In this document: positions 56,251 through 64,000 of the stretch, piece by piece | How the letters are laid out: each line of letters opens with the position of its first letter | How positions within the stretch are numbered: position 1 is the first letter of the stretch | Origin: Antarcticibacterium flavum | Lineage (GTDB): Bacteria > Bacteroidota > Bacteroidia > Flavobacteriales > Flavobacteriaceae | Direction: 5' to 3' | Length of the DNA stretch: 64,000 nucleotides | Assembly (NCBI RefSeq): GCF_006159205.1 | Contig: NZ_CP040812.1 | Span: 4,289,684 to 4,353,683 of the forward strand | Program-made: the position numbers and the translations under genes | Notes under the pieces: generated by a model | What the model was told of the DNA's origin: nothing | Database searches by the model: none | The model's input: the letters and a program-made list of their open reading frames with translations, nothing else

Positions 56251-56748
56251 ATGAGGTTTAAAAATACTTCCGAAACAAAGATTATTTTCCATCTACATTT
56301 TAATTGTAGCTGCTTTTGTAACCAATCTTTTTGTGAATATTGAAATAATGACCACCTCAGAAACCGAGAATGCGATGACTTTTAGTCACTTTCTTCCCAA
56401 TATTCTCCTTCTGCTATTTGGCATTTATTTTCATCGTATCGCGCAGTCCTTTGATTTTGACAGTGATGGGGAAACCCTGAATTTCAAAAATAATGGGGTT
56501 TTTTTTCAAAATTTATGGAATACAGGGTTAAAAGGGCAGAATTTCCAAAATCCAAGCTTATTAATTTTGAAGTAAGCGATTACGGGATCTATGCCAGTTT
56601 AAAAATTTATATAAGGAGCCGTCGCAAGAAAGGCCCACGTAGCTATAGGTTCAATATTACATTTTTAGGGAAGAAAAAGAAAAGAGGAATGATCGAGTCC
56701 CTGCGTAAGTATTGGAAAAAAATAAAGCAATTTCTTAAATGGATCTAG
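56251..56748 (+). pseudogene. Small membrane protein between parE and parC, frameshifted
   Basis: Three frame pieces chain into a protein of about 165 residues: MRFKNTSETKII, then VAAFVTNLFVNIEIM and FLPNILLLLFGIYFHRIAQS (two membrane segments), then MEYRVKRAEFPKSKLINFEV and a basic C-terminus (RKYWKKIKQFLKWI). The breaks lie in T runs near 56288-56303 and 56500-56510. Repairing them gives one frame from 3 bp after parE to an overlap of 10 bp with parC. Function unknown, and its position suggests an operon with the topoisomerase genes. Confidence 0.6.
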
Positions 56749-59369
56749 ATAACCAGGATAATTTACCCTTAAACGGGGAGGAACAACCAAAAGAACAACT
56801 TATTCGTGTTACAGGCATGTACAAGGATTGGTTCCTAGATTATGCATCATATGTGATCCTGGAACGTGCAGTACCTGCTGTGGAAGATGGTTTTAAGCCG
56901 TACACCGCCGTATAATGCACTCCATGAAAGATCTTGATGACGGCAGGTACAATAAAGTAGCCAATATCGTTGGACATACCATGCAGTATCACCCTCACGG
57001 GGATGCCAGTATAGGGGATGCCATGGTTCAAATTGGACAAAAAGACCTGCTCATAGATGCCCAGGGAAACTGGGGGAATATTTTAACTGGTGACCGGGCA
57101 GCGGCTCCCAGGTATATCGAAGCTCGGTTATCCAAATTTGCCCTGGAAGTTTTATTTAATCCTAAATTAACTGAATGGCAACTTTCCTATGATGGTCGTA
57201 AGAAAGAGCCGGTAAACCTCCCGGTGAGATTTCCGCTTTTACTGGCACAGGGAGCTGAAGGTATTGCGGTGGGATTAAGCACAGGATCCTTCCTCATAAT
57301 TTCATGGAACTTATAGATGCCTCTATAAAGCACCTCAAAGGAAAAAGCTTTAAACTCTTCCCGGATTTTCCAACCGCCGGGGAAGCAGATGTGACAGATT
57401 ATAATGATGGGATGAGGGGAGGACGAGTGAGGATACGCGCCAAGATCTCCCAGTATGATAAAAATACTCTTGCAATTACGGAGATCCCATACGGTACCAC
57501 TACCACCTTAATTGAATCTATACTTAAAGCAAACGACAAGGGAAAGATCAAGATCAAGAAGATAGAGGATAACACTGCAGAGAATGTGGAGATCCTTATC
57601 TACCTTCCCCAAATATTTCACCAGATAAAACTATTGACGCGCTTTATGCCTTTACCACTTGTGAAAATTCCATTTCACCACTTGGCTGTGTGATCATTGA
57701 TAATAAACCTGTATTCCTGGGGGTTACTGAAATCTTAAAGCGCTCTACAGATCATACTCTAAGTTTATTAAAACAGGACCTTGAGATCAGGCTGGATGAG
57801 TTTGAGGAGCAGTGGCATTTTGCCTCCCTTGAAAGAATATTTATAGAAAACAGGATATACCGTGATATTGAAGAACAGGAGACATGGGAGGGGGTAATTA
57901 AAGCGATAGATGAAGGTTTAAAACCTCATATTGGGCATCTAAAAAGAGCCATTACAGAAGAAGATATAGTAAGGCTTACAGAAATAAGGATCAAAGGATC
58001 TCTAAATTTGATATCGATAAGGCACAGCAAAAAATAGAAGCCCTTGAGGAGGAGATCGCCAAAGTAAAACATCACCTGGACCATCTTGTAGATTACGCTG
58101 TTTCATATTTTGAAAGACTTAAGAAAGAATATGGTGCAGGAAAAGAGCGTAAGACAGATCTTCGCCTGTTTGATGATATAGAAGCTTCCAAGGTGGCTAT
58201 GCGCAATACCAAGCTATATGTAAATCGAAATGAAGGCTTTATTGGTACCTCCCTTAAGAAAGACGAATTTGTTACAGATTGTTCAGATCGATGATATTAT
58301 AGTCTTCACGGGAGACGGGAAGATGATGGTGACCAAAGTAGATGCAAAAACCTTTGTAGGTAAGGATATTATACATGTGGCGGTCTTTAAGAAGAAAGAT
58401 AAAAGAACGATCTACAACCTCGTATACCGCGACGGGAAGAATGGCTCCTCCTATATTAAGAGATTTGCCGTTACTTCTATTACCCGTGACAGGGAATATG
58501 ATGTAACCCAGGGCAAGAAAGATTCAAAGATCCTGTATTTCTCTGCCAATCCTAATGGTGAAGCAGAAGTTGTTACAGTATACCTTAGACAGGTGGGAAG
58601 CATTAAGAAGCTAAGGTTTGAAGTGGATTTTGCAGATATGCTTATCAAGGGCCGAAATGTGAAAGGAAATATTGTAACCAAGTATGCGGTCAAGAAAATT
58701 GAACTCAAGGAAGAAGGTGTTTCAACCCTTAAGCCTCGCAGAAATTTGGTTTGATGATAGTGTAAAGCGTCTTAATGTAGATGAAAGAGGAGAGCTTCTG
58801 GGAGAATTCAAAGGAGAGGACAGGCTGCTCATTATCACTCAAAACGGAGTGGCAAAAACAATAAAGCCCGAACTTACCACAAGGTTTGATGACGAAATAA
58901 TTGTCCTGGAGAAGTGGGTGCCTAAAAAACCAATCTCGGCAATATATTGGGAGGCAGAAAAGGAAAAGTATTATGTGAAGCGTTTTCTAAATTGAAAATC
59001 CAGATAAGGATGAGCTTTTTATAGGTGACCACGAGAAATCATTCCTGGAATTGGTTTCAACAGATTATATCCCGCAGGCAGAGCTGGTTTTTACTAAAGC
59101 GAGAGGTAAAGATCAACGGGCAAATGAAGTGGTAAATCTTGAAGAATTCATTTCAGTTAAAGGGATTAAAGCGCTTGGAAACCAGTTGACTACAGAAAAA
59201 TTAAACAAATAAACCTATTGGATCCCCGTACCTTATGAACCTGAAGTTGTTCCTACCGAGGAGCTGGAGGTGAAGGATGAGGAAACAGTGGAAAGTAACA
59301 CACCAAACCTTGCAGAAGGTGAGATAAGAAAAAGTTCCCAGGGGCCAGACAAAATTATTTGATGAGTAA
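56739..59369 (+). pseudogene. parC: DNA topoisomerase IV subunit A, many frameshifts (likely sequence errors)
   Basis: The start is MDLDNQDNLPLNGEEQ. The catalytic core follows in pieces: DWFLDYASYVILERAVPAVE, HSMKDLDDGRYNKVANIVGH, MQYHPHGDASIGDAM and WGNILTGDRAAAPRYIEARL, with the active-site Tyr in APRYIEAR. Later pieces give the coiled coil and the beta-pinwheel C-terminal domain (FTGDGKMMVTKVDAKTFVGK). The end GQTKLFDE is recovered with one added base. At least seven frame changes occur in 2.6 kb. Together with ParE it decatenates chromosomes. The stop overlaps the mscL ATG (TAATG). Confidence 0.85.
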
Positions 59370-59824
59370 TGGGGTTTTTAAAGGAATTTAAGGAGTTTGC
59401 TGTAAAAGGCAATATGATAGATATGGCGGTGGGGATCATCATAGGTACCGCCTTTAATAAGGTGGTAGATGTGCTCGTGAAACAGGTCGTAATGCCGCCA
59501 CTATCAATGATGACAGAAGGGGTTAACTACGCTTCAAGGAGAATAGTCCTGCGGGAAGGTGTTGCAGAACAGCCGGGTGTTTCCCCTGCAGTAGAGGAGA
59601 TAGCAATAGGATATGGAGCCCTCGTGGAGGCACTCATAGATTTTTTGATTATAGGGATGACCATATTCCTGGTGGTGAAATTAATGAACAGGTTTCGAAG
59701 AAAATCTGAAGATCCCAAAGACAAAACAGTCGAAACTCCAAAGAATATTGAATTGCTTACCAATCTTAATGAGTTAATGGAGGAGCAAAATAAATTATTA
59801 CGAAAAGGCGGGCAAAATAACTGA
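59369..59824 (+). CDS. mscL: Large-conductance mechanosensitive channel
   Basis: A 151-residue protein with the MscL signature at the N-terminus: MGFLKEFKEFAVKGNMIDMA followed by VGIIIGTAFNKVVDVLVKQ (TM1) and VMPPLSMM. TM2 is ALIDFLIIGMTIFLVVKLMN. The periplasmic loop between them is of normal length. A cytoplasmic helical bundle ends the protein (LTNLNELMEEQNKLL). It releases osmolytes on hypo-osmotic shock. The frame is intact despite the surrounding errors. Its start overlaps the repaired parC stop. Confidence 0.95.
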   Translation: MGFLKEFKEFAVKGNMIDMAVGIIIGTAFNKVVDVLVKQVVMPPLSMMTEGVNYASRRIVLREGVAEQPGVSPAVEEIAIGYGALVEALIDFLIIGMTIFLVVKLMNRFRRKSEDPKDKTVETPKNIELLTNLNELMEEQNKLLRKGGQNN

Positions 59825-59826
59825 TA

Positions 59827-60194
59827 TTACTCAATACGTTTAACCTCTCCCTTTTCTTTCTGGCTGTCTCCAACCAGGCCGTACTCAAAGGTGTAGGAGT
59901 CTTTCCCTGTCGTAAGGATCTTTATATGAATTGGCTGTCTCTCTGCCCGGTTCTTCGGGTTTAAATTCTTAATTATATACTCGCAATCATTCAGCCAGAA
60001 GAGGTATCGGTTTTCCCCTGGAAATGATCAATTTCAATAGAGTCATTTCTTACAAATCTTGAAGTGACGATCTCCCCATTGAGGTAAGTTTCAAATTCAA
60101 AGGTTCCGGTCCTGTAACTGGCACAATCCCGTTCAGGGGAATAACATCCGGTGAATAACACTAAAACACATAAAACAACCGGGAAATACTTCAT
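59827..60194 (-). pseudogene. Small lipoprotein, one frameshift
   Basis: The ATG at 60194 gives MKYFPVVLCVLVLFTGCYSP, a lipoprotein signal with the lipobox Cys at residue 17. The first frame reads RTGTFEFETYLNGEIVTSRF and ends early near 59998. Another frame continues RYLFWLNDCEYIIKNLNPKN and TGKDSYTFEYGLVGDSQKEK to a stop at 59827. Joined, it is about 123 residues. The break near a GGGGAAAA run fits the base-loss pattern of this part of the window. Function unknown. Confidence 0.65.
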
Positions 60195-60278
60195 TCTTAA
60201 GGCTTTTTGGGTCCAGGGGCAACAAGAGCTAACTCTCCCTGGATTTAAATGCAAAATAAAGCTTTTCAAGGGTAATAT

Positions 60279-60696
60279 TCAATTTTCAAAGGCTTCAAAA
60301 GAACCGTCAGTGTAAAAAATTACTATTTTTTTTATTTCTTTTCCTGTCCGGGTTGTATCAGAGGCAGGAGTGGCTGATAAATTGCCTGGGGAGCAACACC
60401 TTCCTGGGTGGAAGAAGGTGCGGGAGTAGCAACAGAGGGGAGGCTTTAGGAGGTTCTTGCTTTGATACATCGGTTGGAAAACTTCCTTTCCCATTCAGCA
60501 ACCAATAGAGTTCTACCTCGGGGTAAGTTTGAACTATTTTGAGAACAAAATCAAGGCTGGGTTTATTCCTTCCCGAGATAATATGTGAAATAGAAGAGCG
60601 GCCCACATCTATCGCATCTGCAAATGCAGCGGCAGAAAGATCATAATATTCCATCACTTTTTGCAACCTGTTGCTAAACTCATCACTGTTTACCAT
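60279..60696 (-). pseudogene. XRE-family transcriptional regulator, frameshift in the tail
   Basis: The N-terminal helix-turn-helix domain is intact: SNRLQKVMEYYDLSAAAFAD, then AIDVGRSSISHIISGRNKPS and LDFVLKIVQTYPEVELYWLL. This is the HTH_3/Cro-CI type. After GKGSFPTDVSKQEPPKASP the frame changes near 60440. The continued frame ends KKIVIFYTDGSFEAFEN at 60279, which reads like a real tail. The repaired protein is about 139 residues. Three palindromic sites overlap or lie just upstream of its start, so it probably regulates itself and the divergent peptidase gene. Confidence 0.8.
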
Positions 60697-60773
60697 TGTA
60701 AATTATGTTTCAATTTAATTCTGTTTACAAATGTAATAAATAAGAACCAGTCCATCTGCATACAATTGTAAAC
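60688..60773. promoter_or_regulatory. Three operator-like palindromes at the XRE start (35-bp spacing)
   Basis: Sites at 60688-60703 (GTTTACCATTGTAAAT), 60723-60738 (GTTTACAAATGTAATA) and 60758-60773 (GCATACAATTGTAAAC) match a 16-bp palindrome GTTTACAATTGTAAAC. They are spaced exactly 35 bp apart. The first overlaps the XRE start codon. Confidence 0.65.
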
Positions 60774-60913
60774 ATATAGTTTTTAAAATAAACTAAAGGT
60801 CTACATAAGCATATATAAACAACTAAAATTAAGCAAATTAAGTATCAATTATTGGCGGCATGGATTTTTTCCCAACACCTATGATCTATTTGTTGTTTCA
60901 GGAGCTTTCAGTT

Positions 60914-60988
60914 GTTTACAAAGTTAAACATAATTAGAATTTAAGACTGTTTACAATTGTAAAATTTGCTTTATTTACTTTTGTAAAC
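60914..60988. promoter_or_regulatory. Three operator-like palindromes at the M14 peptidase start
   Basis: Sites at 60914-60929 (GTTTACAAAGTTAAAC), 60949-60964 (GTTTACAATTGTAAAA) and 60973-60988 (ATTTACTTTTGTAAAC). The first two are again 35 bp apart. The third ends at the base before the ATG at 60989. They probably bind the divergent XRE regulator. Confidence 0.65.
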
Positions 60989-62157
60989 ATGGAAAAAATC
61001 AATTACCTCATATGAGGATTTCATTGTAAACTATTCACTTTATAAGGAAGAAAGGCTCCAGGGCCGTTACCTTAATTTTGATCATATAGAAAAGGCTATT
61101 CACGAAGTTGGTTCAGCTTTTAAATTTTATGAAGTTGGGAAATCTCATATGGGGGAACCTATCCATAGAATTACTGTGGGCAATGGTAAAATAAAAATTT
61201 TTGCATGGTCACAAATGCACGGGAATGAATCTACCACTACAAAAGCGGTTTTTGATATTCTTAAGTCCTTCAGGATATTTGCTAATGAGGAATATATTGA
61301 AAGCCTTCTTAAAGAGCTTCAAATTTGTTTTGTTCCATGCTCAATCCAGATGGCGCCAGAGCTTATACAAGAGTAAATTCTCGTGGAGTTGACCTTAACA
61401 GGGATGCCCACAACCGGGAAGAGGAAGAAAGCAAAGTCTTGAGAAAGGTATATAATGAATTTAAGCCTCATTATTGCTTTAATCTGCACGACCAACGTAC
61501 TATTTTTAGTGCCGGCCAAAACCCTTACCTGCTACTATTTCGTTTTTAACTCCGCAATGAATGAGGAGAGGAGCGTCACGCCTTCAAGGAAAGCATCTAT
61601 GAAAGTGATTGTAGCGATGAATGAGCGACTTCAGGAAAAATCCCCGGAATGGTTGGCAGGTACAGCGATGCTTTTAATATTAACTGCACAGGCGATACGT
61701 TTCAATCGCTCGATGTTCCCACCATCCTGTTTGAAGCAGGACATTATTATAATGACTACGAGCGGGAAAAGGTCCGGGAGTTTCTTGTACAGGCTTTAAT
61801 TACTGCCCTGGAGGTCATTGCTGCAAAAAGATAAACACTAAAAGTGAGGAGGATTATTTCAATATACCTCAAAATGAGAAGCTGTTCTTTGATGTTATTT
61901 TACGAAGAGCACTCCTGAAGGATCAAATAGTCGATATCGCCATTCAATACAATGAAGAGTTGGTGGATAATAAAATAGAATTCATACCCTGCATTGAAAA
62001 GATAGAAGCCAATTTAAAATTTTATGGGCATAAGGAAATTGACTGTGAGGAAAAAGAAGTTAAGCTTTCAGATGGAGGAGAGGTCAGCGAAAACGTTATA
62101 GTTCATAATCTTCTTCTTAAAAATGAAGTTTTAATTATAAAATATGCAAATAACTGA
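60989..62157 (+). pseudogene. M14-family zinc carboxypeptidase-like protein, several frameshifts
   Basis: Frame pieces chain from MEKINYLI at the ATG at 60989. The zinc motif is SQMHGNEST (HxxE). LNPDGARAYTRVNSRGVDLN carries the substrate-binding Asn and Arg. A likely third zinc His is in YCFNLHDQRTIFSAG, and the catalytic Glu is in ILFEAGHYYNDYERE. The C-terminal piece (NKIEFIPCIEKIEANLKF) ends at 62157. Repaired length is near 390 residues. There is no signal peptide, so a cytoplasmic peptidase or amidohydrolase is likely. Breaks lie near 61012, 61335, 61530, 61650 and 61835. The XRE operator array directly precedes it. Confidence 0.78.
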
Positions 62158-62189
62158 AAATCGTTACTAATTATTTATTGAATTTGTAT

Positions 62190-62197
62190 TAATTTTG
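62190..62197 (+). promoter_or_regulatory. -7 promoter element TAATTTTG for the Lrp gene
   Basis: It matches TAnnTTTG 26 bp before the ATG at 62224. The -33 partner is unclear. Confidence 0.35.
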
Positions 62198-62223
62198 TTT
62201 TTCATTTAAAGACGTTAAGAGTT

Positions 62224-62676
62224 ATGGCAAAGTACAAATTAGACGATACAGATCATCAAATTCTCGATATGCTAATTGAGAATACCCGCACCCCTTTTAC
62301 AGATATAGCAAAAAAATTAAATATTTCTGCAGGAACAGTTCACGTAAGGGTGAAAAAAATGGAAGAAGCGCAAATTATACTTGGTTCTTCCCTTACCCTT
62401 AATTATGAAAAACTGGGGTATGCCTTTATTGCCTATGTTGGTATATTTTTGAAGAATACATCCCAAACAAAATTTGTATTGGAACGTATTAATGATATCC
62501 CATTTGTTACTGTTGCTCACGTAACTACAGGCAAATTCAATGTGTTTTGTAAAATACGTGCACGAAATACGCAACATGCCAAGGAAATTATTTTCCAGCT
62601 GGACGATATAGAAGGGGTTTACAGAACAGAGACAATGATCTCTCTTGAAGAAAGTATGATGATAAGAAAAGATTGA
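62224..62676 (+). CDS. Lrp/AsnC-family transcriptional regulator
   Basis: A 150-residue protein. The winged helix-turn-helix is at residues 7-60: LDDTDHQILDMLIENTRTPF, TDIAKKLNISAGTVHVRVKK. The C-terminal RAM/ligand-sensing domain follows, with YAFIAYVGIFLKN and VAHVTTGKFNVFCKIRARNT. Family members respond to amino acids and form octamers. The frame is complete. Targets are unknown. A terminator follows at 62721. Confidence 0.92.
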   Translation: MAKYKLDDTDHQILDMLIENTRTPFTDIAKKLNISAGTVHVRVKKMEEAQIILGSSLTLNYEKLGYAFIAYVGIFLKNTSQTKFVLERINDIPFVTVAHVTTGKFNVFCKIRARNTQHAKEIIFQLDDIEGVYRTETMISLEESMMIRKD

Positions 62677-62720
62677 TGCATTCTATTTTCAAGAGTATGT
62701 AACTTTATTAAACTTATATT

Positions 62721-62760
62721 AAACCTCCTTTGATATCTAGTGTTGAAGGGGGTTTTTTTA
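62721..62760 (+). terminator. Terminator after the Lrp/AsnC gene
   Basis: AAACCTCCTT pairs with AAGGGGGTTT (with G-T pairs) around a loop of about 15 bases, followed by seven T. Confidence 0.65.
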
Positions 62761-62800
62761 TATCTTGTAGTTATATGAATAATAACGAAAGTCTTATTAT

Positions 62801-63316
62801 ATGACCCTTGCCAATTTACCAATTTCGGAATATCCTGCTTATTACCAAAAGTATATAGACCAATTGCCGCAGGATGATCTACTAAGCCTGTTAAACGGGC
62901 AGGGAAAAGAAATGTCTTCATTTTTGGAGGGTCTCAATCAAGATGATCTTAAAAACATTATGCGCCAGGGAAATGGACTGTGGCCCAGGTTTTACAGCAT
63001 CTTTTTGATACCGAGAGAATTTTCCAATATAGGGCTTTGTGTATTTCCAGGGGAGATAAAACCCCATTGCCCGGGTTTGACCAGGACTCCTATGTACCTG
63101 CCTTTTTGCCACGGAAAGAAAAGGGGAAGATCTTCTTGAAGAATATAAAGCCATTAGAGCATCTGGAATCTGTTTATTTAAAAGTTTCAGTAATACCATG
63201 CTTAAGGAGAAAGGTGTCTCCAGTGGGGGGAGTTAAGCGTAGCTGCTGCCGGTTTTATCATTGCCGGGCATGAGAAGCATCATCTAAGGTTATTTCAATC
63301 TCATTACAAATTATGA
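62801..63316 (+). pseudogene. DinB-family protein, frameshifted
   Basis: Pieces in three frames make one DinB/YfiT-like four-helix protein of about 172 residues: MTLANLPISEYPAYYQKYID, then VAQVLQHLFDTERIFQYRAL (metal His), LPGFDQDSYVPAFLPR, then LSVAAAGFIIAGHEKHHLRL (two more metal His residues). Breaks lie near 62967, 63130 and 63225, each in or beside short homopolymers. The family includes bacillithiol-linked transferases and other metal-dependent proteins, with no specific role assigned. Its stop overlaps the next ATG. Confidence 0.78.
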
Positions 63317-64000
63317 GGAAGATTAAAACCTTTTTTCAGTCTTATTAAAAAGACCTACTTCAGCTGGAACAGTAATGATCCCTGGGCAGAGAGTGCTATT
63401 ATAGCATATTACACTCTTTTTTCTCTTCCATCACTTTTGATCATCGTTGTTTCCATAGCAGGTTATTTTTTTTTGGAAGAGAGGCTGTACAGGGTAAGCT
63501 AACCGACCAGATTACTGAATTTATTGGGGCAGATGCAGCCAGAGCAGTGGAAGGAATGATCACCAGTGCTGCAATCACAGAAAACTCCACCTGGGCAATT
63601 GTTTTTGGTGTGGCTATGTTATTATTTGGAGCAACCGGGGTTTTTTTCAGATTAAAAAAATCCATGAACAACATCTGGAACGTCGCAGCCAAAAAGAGAC
63701 ATTTATGCGAATGGTCCTGGACAGGGTTATATCTTTTGGAATGGTGCTGGCAATAGGCTTTTTAATGTTAATGGCGCTGGTAATATCAGCTCTGGTCGCC
63801 ATACTTGGTGATTATATTGGAGATACGGCTCCCGTAATTACGACTGTTGGTTTGAAGATCCTTAATTATGTATTATCATTTGTTTTTATCACAGTACTGT
63901 TTGGAGCTATTTTTAAATTGCTGCCAGATATTCATTTGAAATGGAGGATCACAATTTACGGTGCTGCCTTAACTACTATTCTCTTTCTTATAGGTGAATT
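63313..64000 (+). pseudogene. YihY/BrkB-family inner-membrane protein, frameshifted and cut by the window end
   Basis: The frame pieces read MRKIKTFF, then NSNDPWAESAIIAYYTLFSL and PSLLIIVVSIAGYFF, then LTDQITEFIGADAARAVEGM, AIVFGVAMLLFGATGVFFRL, FGMVLAIGFLMLMALVISAL and VLSFVFITVLFGAIFKLLP. This is the six-helix YihY (formerly ribonuclease BN) family. Breaks near 63343, 63474 and 63697 are in T or A runs. Function of the family is not settled. The gene continues beyond 64000. Its ATG overlaps the DinB stop (TTATGA). Confidence 0.8.

Noticed and set aside
54409..59369. parE and parC as true pseudogenes or programmed frameshifting
   Set aside because: The breaks are many, traced ones look like base losses in homopolymers, and neighbouring unrelated genes show the same pattern. 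No slippery site plus stem arrangement recurs.

Overview
The window is chromosomal DNA of a member of the Bacteroidetes, most likely a marine-type Flavobacteriaceae. Supporting signs are low G+C, little use of Shine-Dalgarno sites, TAnnTTTG -7 promoter elements, and lineage-typical families: a DUF5916 outer-membrane protein, a BatA-type double-membrane VWA protein, a TIGR02757 protein, a carboxypeptidase-like regulatory domain protein, and the serC/serA/acyl-CoA reductase/ferredoxin neighbourhood. The genus cannot be fixed from sequence reading alone.

Layout. 1-423 holds a 222-bp non-coding element with terminal inverted repeats, set in a heptamer repeat array. 0.4-20.5 kb is housekeeping and envelope content: a metallo-beta-lactamase-fold hydrolase, an esterase, a dihydroorotase-like protein without its metal ligands, a VWA protein, two tandem GAF histidine kinases, a LolD-type ATPase, DUF5916, MsrA, DUF937, and SerA/SerC. 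20.6-22.8 kb has a ferredoxin, an AraC regulator and a secreted protein.

22.8-41.6 kb is the core of the window: a glycogen/trehalose locus with two divergent arms. The leftward arm is glgE, a treS-maltokinase fusion and a glgB whose product carries an unusual N-terminal extension of about 390 residues. It would convert trehalose via maltose and maltose-1-phosphate into branched alpha-glucan. The rightward arm is treZ, a GH57/DUF3536 enzyme, treY and malQ. It would convert alpha-glucan back to trehalose and recycle the short maltodextrins. A 1632-bp IS1380-family element, with 4-bp ATAT target duplications and matched inverted ends, is inserted inside glgE after codon 42. Removing it on paper restores a 658-residue GlgE frame, so the glycogen-building arm appears to have been broken recently.

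41.6-52.6 kb carries envelope proteins, a methyltransferase, a B12-dependent ribonucleotide reductase (nrdJ), ackA-pta and a secreted Asn-rich protein. 52.8-64 kb carries ychF, parE, a small membrane protein, parC, mscL, a lipoprotein, an XRE regulator divergent from an M14 peptidase gene with six palindromic operator-like sites between them, an Lrp/AsnC regulator, a DinB-family protein and a YihY/BrkB-family protein cut by the window end.

Quality note. From about 50.9 kb onward many genes, including essential parE and parC, are broken by apparent single-base losses, mostly in homopolymer runs. No clear case appears before that point. I read this as sequencing or consensus error, not biology. 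Two further signals are not explained by genes: period-7 repeat arrays of consensus T(T/G)AGnnn that often begin at stop codons, and a second 218-bp copy of the short element at 54 kb, again embedded in a heptamer array.
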